A stretch of 64,000 nt of DNA from Ottelia alismoides (lineage: Eukaryota > Streptophyta > Magnoliopsida > Alismatales > Hydrocharitaceae), in the NCBI GenBank assembly GCA_037367405.1, contig JAZKJV010011597.1, forward strand, positions 372,001 through 436,000, given 5' to 3'. Shown here piece after piece: positions 47,601 to 56,700 of the stretch (the stretch's first letter is position 1; each line of letters starts with the position of its first letter). Below the pieces are notes generated by a model. The model did no database searches, had not been told where the DNA came from, and saw nothing but the letters and a program-made list of their open reading frames with translations. The translations under genes and the position numbers were made by a program.

Positions 47601-48950
47601 TTTGAGCATACTAATCCCATTTCCGAGACCTTCCCATATGAGGAGATTCATGCTATCGCCTCGCTCCCGTGGTATGCCGATATTGTGAGCTATCTTATTG
47701 CAAAGAAAGTTCTACAAGGTTGGTCTAGGCAGCGACTTGAGACCTACCTTGCGAAGGCCAAGTCTTACCATTTGGAGGATCCCATCCTTTATCATGAAGG
47801 AGGGGATAACGTATGGCATTGGTGCATTCCTCAGGAGGAGCACCATAGTGTCCTCACTACTACCACAAGCTGGAGGCAGGGGGCATCATTCTGGGAGGAG
47901 AATGGCACAAAAAGTGCTCCAATCCGGCCTATGGTGGCCTACCCTCTTCGAGGATTGTTATGAATTCGTGAAGAGGTGTACTGACTGTCAAAGGATGGGC
48001 AATTGCGGACATTGTGATATGATGCCGATGCATCCCATTCACTTCTGTGAGGTTTTTGACACATGGGCATCGATTTCACGGGTCCATTCCCTAAGAGTCA
48101 GAGATTTGAGTACATTCTGTTGGCTGTGGATTATGTTAGTCGTTGGGTTGAGGCCATCCCCGTCCGAACCACAGATGCTAAGGCTGTTTGCAAGTTTTTG
48201 AGGAAGAATATCATTTCATGGTTTGGGGTGCCTAGAGTTTTGATATCTGACGGGGGGTCTCATTTTGTCAATGACAAGGTAAAGGCCCTTGCTAGTGAGT
48301 TTAGCATAGACCATCGCGTTGCCACTCCATATCATCCTCAGACCAATGATCTTATTGAAGTGTTGAAAAGGGAGATCGGTACGATATTGCAGAAGGTAGT
48401 CCGTTCATACCGAAAGGATTGGTTACAGCTTTTGGACTCGGTCTTGTGGTCATATCGTACTTCCTTTAAGACTCCTTTGGGTACATCTCCTTTTCATCTC
48501 GTTTATGGCAAGCCCTGCCATTTACCTGTTGAGAGTAGGTACAAGTCACTTTGGGTTGTCACTGATATATTATTGGATCCAATGAGTGTAGGAGATCAAA
48601 GGAAGGCAGAATTGGCAGCCCTAGATGAGCTTAGAGATACAACCTTTTCAAGCAGCCAACATTACAAGGAGCGAGTAAAGGAATAGCATGACTCTCATAT
48701 CAGCCATAAGCAGTTTGAGCCAGATCAAAGAGTATGGTTATTTAATACCAGGCTTAGATTATTTCCAAGGAAATTACAGAGCAAGTGGAAGGGACCATAC
48801 CTGGTCTGAAAGGTACATGACAATGGGAGTATTGACATATCTGAGATGTCATCTGAGTCTACCTTTCGTGTTAACGGGAAGCGTCTCAAACCATATCTAG
48901 ATCATGAGCCACTGGTCATTGACGTCAACCCGATTCATTTTGCATGAGAT
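47601..48950 (+). pseudogene. Element A integrase
   Basis: It has an N-terminal zinc-binding HHCC region with H...GGHHSGRR and CTDCQRMG (47860-48000). The catalytic core starts MGIDFTGPFPKS (48063): first D there, second D in VLISDGGSHFVN, and E in TNDLIEVLKREIG, so the DDE triad survives. The C-terminal RVWLFN.RL, then SKWKGPYLV domain (48725-48810) ends near 48948. A double frameshift affects 47870-48060. Stops at 48684 and 48808 again fit CAG-to-TAG and CGA-to-TGA changes. The core itself is open for 207 codons. Confidence 0.9.
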
Positions 48951-49076
48951 GTGGTCTTTGACTCACATCTGTTGCATCTCATGCCTGATTATCTCTATCT
49001 TTCGCCTTGTATAGATCCAGATGTCCATATCATCTCATTCTTTAGTCCAACATCCCATTTGCATCTCATGATTATG

Positions 49077-49442
49077 CTATACTTAGGGTGCACTTTACCC
49101 TAAGTATAGGGGGTGTCATACTCTTGATTATTCTTTTGATTCTTTTTACCTCTGTTCTTATGCCTATACTTAGGGATATTTCACCCTAAGTATAGGGGAG
49201 GTAGACTCTATACATTCTACCACTCGGATTTCCCTTTATGAACAGTCTGCTATACTTAGGATTTCTTGATCCTAAGTATAGGGAGGGAACATCGAGCTCT
49301 GTTCATTCTATTCTTTAATTCGTCAATATAGTATAGATTTCCTTTTCACTTCCCTATACTAAGCACGAGTTATGTCTTCTTCATCGCTCTTGATCCACTC
49401 TGAGGACATTATTCTAGCTAAGTATAGGGGGGTGTCGTATAT
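49077..49442 (+). repeat. Array of four hairpins with polypurine-like tails, element A
   Basis: Perfect stems are 49077-49089/49097-49109 (13 bp, loop 7), 49164-49175/49184-49195 (12 bp) and 49250-49262/49269-49281 (13 bp). All have the form CTATACTTAGG...CCTAAGTATAG. A fourth, looser pair is 49353-49364/49427-49438. Each right arm runs into 3-6 Gs, giving AGTATAGGG(GG), which is the same word as the true polypurine tract at 51012. It lies directly after integrase. Confidence 0.88.
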
Positions 49443-51011
49443 ATTTCATATATACTTTATCCATAAATCGTACTTTATATGAATGTGTAATAAATAAAAA
49501 TGGCTAAAATCCTTTATTAAAAACCATAAAACATTTTTAAAAAAATCTTTTACATAAAATTCTTTCCTGCACATACATAGATATTTGTAAAAATTATTTT
49601 TGTATAAAGGTTTGAAAAAAAATTTGATGGCAAAATGTTTATAAATATTTGGATACCAAATTACGTATATAGTACAAAATTTTTGCAAAATGTTTGAAAA
49701 ACAAAAGTTTGCAAAATCCCTTGTGTAAATATTTGTAAACAATTTGCAAAAATTCTGCATTCATGTATACATTCAAACATTTTTCAAAATTTTGTATAAT
49801 TTCAAAATTTATGCATAAAAAGATTTTCATATATACTTGTACATTATTTTGAATCATGATTGACATTTAAACTAGCATGGAATCAAATTGGAAAATGGAG
49901 CTCGGTTAAGACCTTAATCCACCTAATTCTAAGAGGAACCTTATAAGACTTAGGGTTAAGACTTTTCAGGTCCATTGGTGACTTAATTCTTTGAGTACAT
50001 TAGGCTATGATCACATGTCATCTTGATGAGTCTAAGTAGAGCATTTAACAATGCATACATGACTCTCACATACAATGGCTTTGCTTGCACCAGTACCTTA
50101 CACATGGCTCTCTACGAAGGAGGTGTTGAGGAGACAGTTTCCTTTGACTTGGGGTAGCATACGAGGGTAGTACTTCTAAGCGGAACCTCTCGTCTTCTTT
50201 TAGTGAAGGAAGTGCGCCTCAACTTGGTCTTACAGTGTTGAGGTCCATAGACAGGAGTTATGGGTTGCAATAATGCTTCAAAAGAGGAATAATCTACTGG
50301 CTTAAGAGGAAAAGGTCCTTATGTATATATGTTGCACCATGTAGATATGTTGTACATATGCACATCAAAAAAATGTGCAAAAGAAAGAAAAACTCCAAAA
50401 AAGTGGTGGGTCTGATAGAAAATGAAATACCCACCGAAGTGTATATAGCCAAATAAAGCAAAGCTTATGTTACCCATTCTCATCTCATGAAGCTTGCAGC
50501 GGGAGACTTAGCAACACTAGTTGGGCTCCCAGGGATACATGACTACACTGTTCATGGTCCATTCTCTTCTTCCTCCTCTTCTTGAACCGGTTGAACTTGA
50601 ACTTATAAGGGAATACCCTGCTCCTCGAGGAAAGAGCTGCTAGACTAGGGCATTAGAGTTACCTTGTTATGGGGGGTTGTTACTTTGCCATTTCTGAGAT
50701 GGGGAGCAACATATCACTTACATAGTACAAGAAACGATTCATGGTCATTAGAGTTTGTGTATGTAGTCTTGTTCGGATCTGGATTATTGAGGAGTATTGA
50801 CCATAGATTGGTGGAACTTAGAAGCTATTGAGTTTTAAACCTAGGTCCAAATAAGGTTCCGACAAACTAATAATCCAAAGGTCTGACAGAGCTCCATACT
50901 CCAATTTAATGAAGACAAGTTTAGTAATCAACCTTAATTCTCCTTCTTTTTCTTTTGTTTCTCTTTTCACTTCTTATTCAAATAAGTGTTTGCAAAAGGA
51001 CTAGCAAAGTT
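49443..51011 (+). other. Element A 3' non-coding region
   Basis: About 1.57 kb with no coding frame. Several blocks align with the same interval of B (32390-33780), including CTTAATCCACCTAATT (49912) and CTAATAATCCAAAGG (50867). The part at 49440-49870 is AT-rich. Confidence 0.65.
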
Positions 51012-51024
51012 AAAGTATAGGGGG
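51012..51024 (+). other. Polypurine tract of element A
   Basis: AAAGTATAGGGGG immediately before the 3' LTR start TGATCAATCC. It is the priming site for plus-strand synthesis. Confidence 0.85.
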
Positions 51025-51480
51025 TGATCAATCCTTGCTCTCACTCTTTATTCTTTTAACTTAGCTAATTATCTTGGCAAAGCATCATGTAAATAGATGT
51101 AAATAAAATAAGTTAGCAATATGCATGCATTTGTTAATAATACATAATTAGCATATATGTGTGCAAAAATAAAAGAATGAAGAAAAAAGGAAGGATGTAT
51201 TTAGAATAAATACAGAGTGACCCAAACCCCAAGAGAGGGCCTTGGCCTGATTGCCAAATAAAACAAGTAGAGAGAGATAGGGCCCACTCTATATTGTGCA
51301 TATCTTACATGAAAAAAAATAATTATTTTTGCCAAAAATAAAGAATTCTTTTTACTTCCATGTATGTATTTCTATAAAGAAAACAAAACTTAGAAAAATA
51401 AAAAGAAAAAGAAAATAAAACTTTCTCTCTCTTTCTTGTACATAATACATGTATATATCTTTCCTTCTACATTTATTTTA
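51025..51480 (+). repeat. 3' LTR of element A, first 456 bp
   Basis: Matches 16619-17070 of the 5' LTR (for example CTCTTTATTCTTTTA and GAGGGCCTTGGCCT) and stops exactly at ...ATTTATTTTA, where the 5' LTR continues with TACTTGCACA. The MULE starts at the next base. The rest of this LTR is not in the window. Confidence 0.9.
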
Positions 51481-51655
51481 GGGATAATTACACCCAGAAC
51501 CCTGAGTAATTCCTCAATCTCAAACATAACCCTGAGTATTCGCGATTTACTCCACGAACCCTGAGTAATGGGTGTCTGTTACGGATGTAACCCTCCGTTA
51601 CATGGGACGTCATTGCCTAACCGGGGTTGGGTTACCACCTACCCCGCCCCAGTTA
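51481..51655 (+). repeat. Left terminal repeat of the MULE
   Basis: Three spaced copies of AACCCTGAGTA occur within the first 90 bp (51499, 51528, 51558). Terminal inverted repeats of MULEs contain transposase-binding sites and the promoter. The partner repeat was not seen. Confidence 0.6.
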
Positions 51656-52301
51656 AGACGGGCCTACCGAGGTAGATCGGGCGGCTAGGATGAAATATAC
51701 TTTTCTGATGACACGTGGGTGGCAAGGATGAAGAAGGAAGTCAAATCGGGCAGAGGGGAAGTCGGCCTCCAAGGGTTTACCCCCTCCCGCCCTCGATTGC
51801 GTCACCCGATACCTCCCGCCATCGCCTTCTCCCAGGCAACGAAGAATCTCCCAAGCGACGTAGAAGCTTCCCGGCGACGAAGAAGAAGCGTTGCCGCCAC
51901 CTTGTTGCGTTCGTCCCCAACCACTGAGAGAAAGGCGAAGGTACGAGTCAATCGAATTCTTTTGCTCCTTGTAGACCTCCGCCAAACCTGAGCATTTGCG
52001 TGCGATATTGGTGGTTGTAAGTGTCTCATACAGGACATTGACGCAGTTCATCTTTTAGAATGGGGTGGTTCGAAGGCCGTGAAGGAATCCTGAGCATATG
52101 TGTGCGATATGGGGGCTACTTCAAGAAGGCTAGAGCACACGGTGGAGAAAAGTATTTGTTGGGAAAGCAGGTCGTGATAGGGACGGACCCAGACGTCACA
52201 TGCTGGTTCGACATCATCGAGGATATTGCCGAAGTCATCCCGTGGCAAGCTAAGGAGTCACTGCGCATGAGCTACAAGGTTCCAAATTCTCATCCCACCA
52301 G

Positions 52302-52375
52302 GTATGAAGAGCCAAGTTTTATGGTTGCTACGTGCGAATTACAAATCGATTATAGCCCGTTTATTGATTTGGCAG
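52302..52375 (+). other. Intron 1 of the MULE transposase
   Basis: Donor CCAG|GTATGA and acceptor GGCAG|GTATG. Removal joins HPTR to YAKLSNEKE in one frame, the continuity expected in this family. Confidence 0.75.
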
Positions 52376-54880
52376 GTATGCGAAGTTGTCGAATGAGAAG
52401 GAGATGATGCACATGTTCCACCTGCATCAAGATGGGACGGAGATTGAGCTTGTCGCTGAGTTTGACGAAGATTGTATAGAAGCACTTGCGGCGGTGGAAG
52501 AGAATGCAGTCGTGGACCAAGATGCATCGACTGTAGATGTGGGTGAAAACCCAACATCTACTTCAGCCATGCTCGACAATGTGGTGACCCATATCAGTGG
52601 TGAGTCACTTCATCCTACCGCTTTCATCAATTTTCCTGTTAGCGAAGAAGATATGGACGTTGCACCCAAAGATGGTCAAACAGGAGCAAATCAGCCTATT
52701 GATATTGAGGACGAGGTTGTGCAGATGGAGATTGACATGCAAAATGTCAATGTGAACATGGATGCTGATCCTTTGTATGGTGATCCCTTGGCTGAGGAAT
52801 CCATTGGTTACATGACTCCGTTCGAAATGGAGCCACCTATCATCTCTTCTCGGCAGTCGCGTGTAGGGAGATCATGGAGGGTATTGCGGTCCCAATCCCG
52901 CGTCGTCGACCTGAGCGATTCCGATGGCAGTGAGTATGTTTGTGACAACACAAGTGAAAGTGATGATGATGAACTGAGTGGCCTAGAGTCTGAGAACATC
53001 TATCACTATCTTTTGGATTCTGAGTTGGAGGATGTGGATGACTTTGAAGGCCCGAGGCACAGCGGTGATGTTGACATCGCCGAGTTATTTGTTGGAGCCG
53101 AGTTTGATGGTCATGACGAATTCAAGTTTGCATTGTGCACATATTGTCTAAAGCATGACTTCGATGTGAGATATATCAAAAGTGAGGCAGTTAGAGTAAC
53201 AGCGGTATGCAGAGGAGAGGACTGTAAATGGAGAATCCATGCATCAAGAGTACAAGATAGTTTGCGTTTTAGAGTTAGAACTCTGCAAGCGGAGCACAAC
53301 TGCTCCTCCGTAAGCAGGGTTGGTAACTCCTTAGCCTCACAACATTGGATTTCAAAGCACATCGAAAGTTGGATTAAGGAAAATCCTGATATGACTGTCA
53401 ATGCGATCTCGCAGCGTTTACGCGAGCAATTCCAGATCATCCTTCCTTACATGAGGATTTATCGGGGACGAAGAATGGCTCTAGACAGGGTCTATGGCAA
53501 GGTGGAGGATTCGTATGAGAGGCTTCCATCTCTCATATACGAATTGAAGAGTCGGAACCCGAGAAGTGTAATCCATTATGAAACCGAGAGTGATGACTCA
53601 TTCTTGTGGGTCTTTGTATCGTTAAAAGTGTAGAGACAGGGATTCATTGAAGAATGCGGGCCTTTCATCGGGCTTGATGGCTGCCACCTGAAAGGAAAGT
53701 ACTTGGGGACGCTGCTATCTGCCACAGCGTTGGATGGTTGCAATTCTTTGTTCCCAATCGCATATGCTGTTGTGGAAAGCGAAACAAATGTGACATGGAA
53801 TTGGTTTATGTCACATTTGAATAATGCTATTGAGTCTGATAATGGTGTTGGATTGACCTTCATATCCGATGCACCGAAGGGGTTAGAATTGGCCGTGAAG
53901 ACAATATTCCCACAAGCTGCGCACAGAACTCGTATGTGTCATCTCTATAAGAACTTCAAGAGGAAGTTCCCTGGAGAAGAATTGGAAGTAATGGTCTGGT
54001 CAGCAGCAAGAGCCTTTGAAGTTAAGCACTTTAATCATTGGATGGGTGAAATTCAGAAGGTTAGTAAGGTCGCATTTGATTACCTAGCAAATGTGAAGGA
54101 AAAATGGAGCCGCCATCAGTTCAAAGACCACGCAAAGTGCCACTATCTGACGAATAATCTTAGTGAGTCATTCAATGCGTGGATATCACCAGCCAGAAAC
54201 ATGCCTATATGTGAACTTATTGACTGGATCAGGCAGAAATTCATGACCACAATGGAGGAACGACATAGGAGATCGAAGGCATAAAATGACAATGTGGTAC
54301 CATCGGCGTTGTCATACATTAGAGGTCTCACCAGAGACCTTAAAGGTTACATTGTCAGAAGGGCTGACGATAGCCATGTCGAGGTGGAATCTCCTTTAGG
54401 GAGATATGTATTGGATCTTAGGATTCGTGAATGCTCCTGCAAGAGATGGCAAATTTGCGGCCTTCTTTGCATGCATGCCGCAGCAGCACTATCGAGCATA
54501 AGAGGAGTACGGTGGGAGAATTACGTCGATGATTTCTACAAGGTTGTTCGATATTGAAAAGCCTATTGCAGTGGTTACATTTCCCCAATGCCCGACAAGA
54601 GCAAGTGGCTACAAATCAACTTGCCCTTCAAGGTGAAACCGCCTCGTACAACACGACCTCCAGGAAGACCGCAAAAGAACCGCATTAAGCCGAGGGATGA
54701 GAATGAAAGCAAAAGCAAGCATAAATGCAGTAGGTGTGGCAAATTTGGCCACCAAGCCCGTACTTGCAAGGAGCCAATCAATGCTCCAAGAGGAACACCA
54801 CGAGGAAGACCACGAGGAATGACGGTATGCCCCTCAACACAAGCATCTTCTAGTGCGCAAGATGCAATGGCCAATCGAAG

Positions 54881-54974
54881 GTATCTACTAATGATGAATT
54901 GTAAATTAGTTTTATTAATTACTTAGTATTAGATGAAACTGAAACTCGTCTTTTTTAAGTGGCATTGGACTAAG
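54881..54974 (+). other. Intron 2 of the MULE transposase
   Basis: Donor CGAAG|GTATCT and acceptor CTAAG|GTCAGG. Removal joins ANRR to SGTSSTRGRA and carries the frame into the basic tail, open to the TAG at 55272. Confidence 0.65.
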
Positions 54975-55272
54975 GTCAGGGACATCTTCTACGAGGGGGA
55001 GAGCAGTAGGAAGCTCCACAGGATGGGGACGTGGACGCAAGAGAACACGAGAAGCTGAGACCTTCCCAGATGGACCTTCTTGCTCGATGAATAACACAAA
55101 GGTACAATGCATACTCTTCAACCCAAGTATATTGAACAATGCCGTTTTTGAATGTTTTATTCTTGTACGAAACGCATTGATAGATGCACTTGGAGCGATG
55201 GAAAAAGGAGAATTTGGTCCAGTGACTTTTTGTGATCAATTTTTTGTGATCTTCCAAGATGAATCAAAGTAG

Positions 55273-55646
55273 TTTTTTGCTTTCGCCTGTAAAAACATTA
55301 ATACAGGAGGACAACGCTTGCTAGTTTTTATATGTATATGAACTGTTGTGATCTCGCAGGAGGTCAGATGTAATGGTGATGTGGTTTTTGGTGTGCACCT
55401 GTTTGATCAATACGTTCATGTTGGTTTTAATCTGTTCATGACCTGTCAGATGTAATGGTGACATTGGTTTATAATAGTCAGTGTGCATTTGTCGAAGGTC
55501 TATGTTCTTGATGCTTTACTTTCCTGCATGGGTATCCATCACGGTACCAACACTGTGGTTTAAGATAACTTTCCTCTTCATTTCAAACTTATGTGAATAA
55601 GTAGCGTGACAATTACAATCAAAGAAAGGAAAATTGCTTTGAGCCA
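55273..55646 (+). other. MULE 3' flank before element C
   Basis: About 370 bp of untranslated sequence. No terminal inverted repeat is visible. AGCCA (55642-55646) is the predicted 5-bp target duplication of element C. Confidence 0.5.
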
Positions 55647-56456
55647 TGATGAATACCCATTCATCACTCTTTATTCTTATATTTTAGCTACAAAAACCTT
55701 TGCAAATGCATGTAGATATATGTAAATATAAATAATTACCAAAAGCATGCATTGTGTAAAAACCTATAATTAGCATGTTTTTTATGCAAAAATAAAAGAA
55801 TAAAGATCAAAAAGAAAAAGAGGGAAATATTTAGAATAAATATTGAGCAACCTAACCCAAGGGAGGGCTCAGCATGGGCCTGACCGCATAAAAGCCAAAG
55901 TAGAGGGAGATAGGAGCTCATGTGTAAATATTTGTGTAAATACATAAAACTATATTTTCCTCACCCAAAAATATGCTTGTAAATATTTTTATATATTTAT
56001 AAAAGATAAAAACAAAATAAAAAGTTAAAAATAAAAAAAAACAAAAATCCAATAAAAATTGCAAAAATTAAAAATACAAAAATACCTTGCACATATACCA
56101 TGTATATAGATGTATATAGCTATTTATTTTACCTATGTACATAAACAGTAAAAATAAAATAAAAATATCTTTTTATTCCTAATTTTATATAAATAAATAA
56201 AATATAAAAGGGGAATAAAAATACTCAAAAATAACAAATTAAAAATTAAAAATTTAAAAAAAAATACATATTGTAGATATACCTATGTATAGCTATATAA
56301 TGTAAATACCTTATTTTTATTTTAAAAAATTAATTAAAAATCACCAAAACATAGAAAAAAATAAAATAAAAATATTTCATGTTTTAAGTTTTTGAAAATT
56401 CGGTCATTATCTGACCCAAAATAATTAAATAAAAATCCATTGAAAGGCGGCCTCTG

Positions 56457-56490
56457 ATTGGTCCACGGGGGATTGTTGACCCCGGTCAAC
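56457..56490 (+). promoter_or_regulatory. CCAAT box plus inverted W-box pair in the LTR of C
   Basis: ATTGG at 56457-56461 and the palindrome GTTGACCCCGGTCAAC at 56475-56490, two intact TTGACC W-boxes facing each other, about 205 bp upstream of the TATA box. Confidence 0.6.
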
Positions 56491-56692
56491 TTTCCCCCAC
56501 GGACCCTTTTTCCCTCGGATCTGGTGGATGACCCGACTTCCCCATTCATTTCCCGTCAGACCCGACCACCATTCACCTAAACCCCGGGTCAGATCCATTC
56601 ACGTCACACCCGAGAACCTCGCCGGAGCCGTCGCCTCGGGATCCGCGCTCCAGATCGCCCTACCCGCGCACCTCTTTCCGGACCCTCCATGG

Positions 56693-56700
56693 TATATATT
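56693..56700 (+). promoter_or_regulatory. TATA box of element C LTR promoter (candidate)
   Basis: TATATATT in a GC-rich context, position equivalent to 17631 in A. Confidence 0.55.

Larger units (their letters stand above)
16619..51480 (+). mobile_element. Element A: Athila-like Ty3/gypsy LTR retrotransposon, split by insertions
   Basis: The order is LTR (16619-19929), tRNA-Asp primer-binding site, leader, gag, protease, RT, RNase H, integrase, hairpin array, polypurine tract (51012-51024) and 3' LTR start (51025). Gag wording (FHGLA..EPHL.LQEF; FPFSL.DRAA.WLKHLG) and the tRNA-Asp primer place it with Athila. No env-like frame is present. Gag is split by a solo LTR (21275-24751), RT by element B (29011-46476), and the 3' LTR by a MULE at 51481. 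The remainder of the 3' LTR is not in the window. The last 5 bp before it, GTCAC (16614-16618), should be the target duplication. The many stops make it non-functional, although wide reading frames survive. Confidence 0.9.
52060..55272 (+). pseudogene. MULE transposase (MuDR family), three exons, three in-frame stops
   Basis: The enzyme cuts and joins MULE ends. Proposed exons are 52060-52301, 52376-54880 and 54975-55272. Both introns (74 and 94 bp) have GT...AG ends and keep the frame. Domains in order: a PB1-like N-terminus (exon 1 to HPTRYAKL); an acidic linker; a MuDR DNA-binding zinc region with VCRGEDCKWRIHAS (53203) and QAEHNCSSVS; the MULE DDE core with D in FIGLDGCHLKG (53660), D in FISDAPKGLE and E in LTNNLSESFNAW; a SWIM zinc finger ECSCKRWQICGLLCMHA (54431); a CCHC knuckle CSRCGKFGHQARTC (54727); and a basic GRGRKR tail. 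Stops at 53631, 54282 and 54555 interrupt exon 2 but no frameshift occurs, so the copy is young. About 1000 codons is within the usual MULE range. Confidence 0.9.
51481..55646 (+). mobile_element. MuDR-type MULE inserted in the 3' LTR of A
   Basis: The left end begins GGGATAATTACACCC at the exact break in the LTR. The first 170 bp have the inward-pointing repeated structure of a MULE terminal inverted repeat. A transposase gene follows on the + strand. No matching right terminus is found before element C starts at 55647, so C probably inserted into the MULE and its right end lies past the window. Confidence 0.82.

Noticed and set aside
49443..51011. env-like gene of element A
   Set aside because: No frame longer than about 100 codons and no transmembrane or signal features. 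Only non-coding conservation with B is visible.
53703..54557. Separate host genes in the 52-55 kb region, as suggested by several adjacent open frames
   Set aside because: All lie in one frame and encode consecutive MULE transposase domains separated by stops. They are one broken gene.
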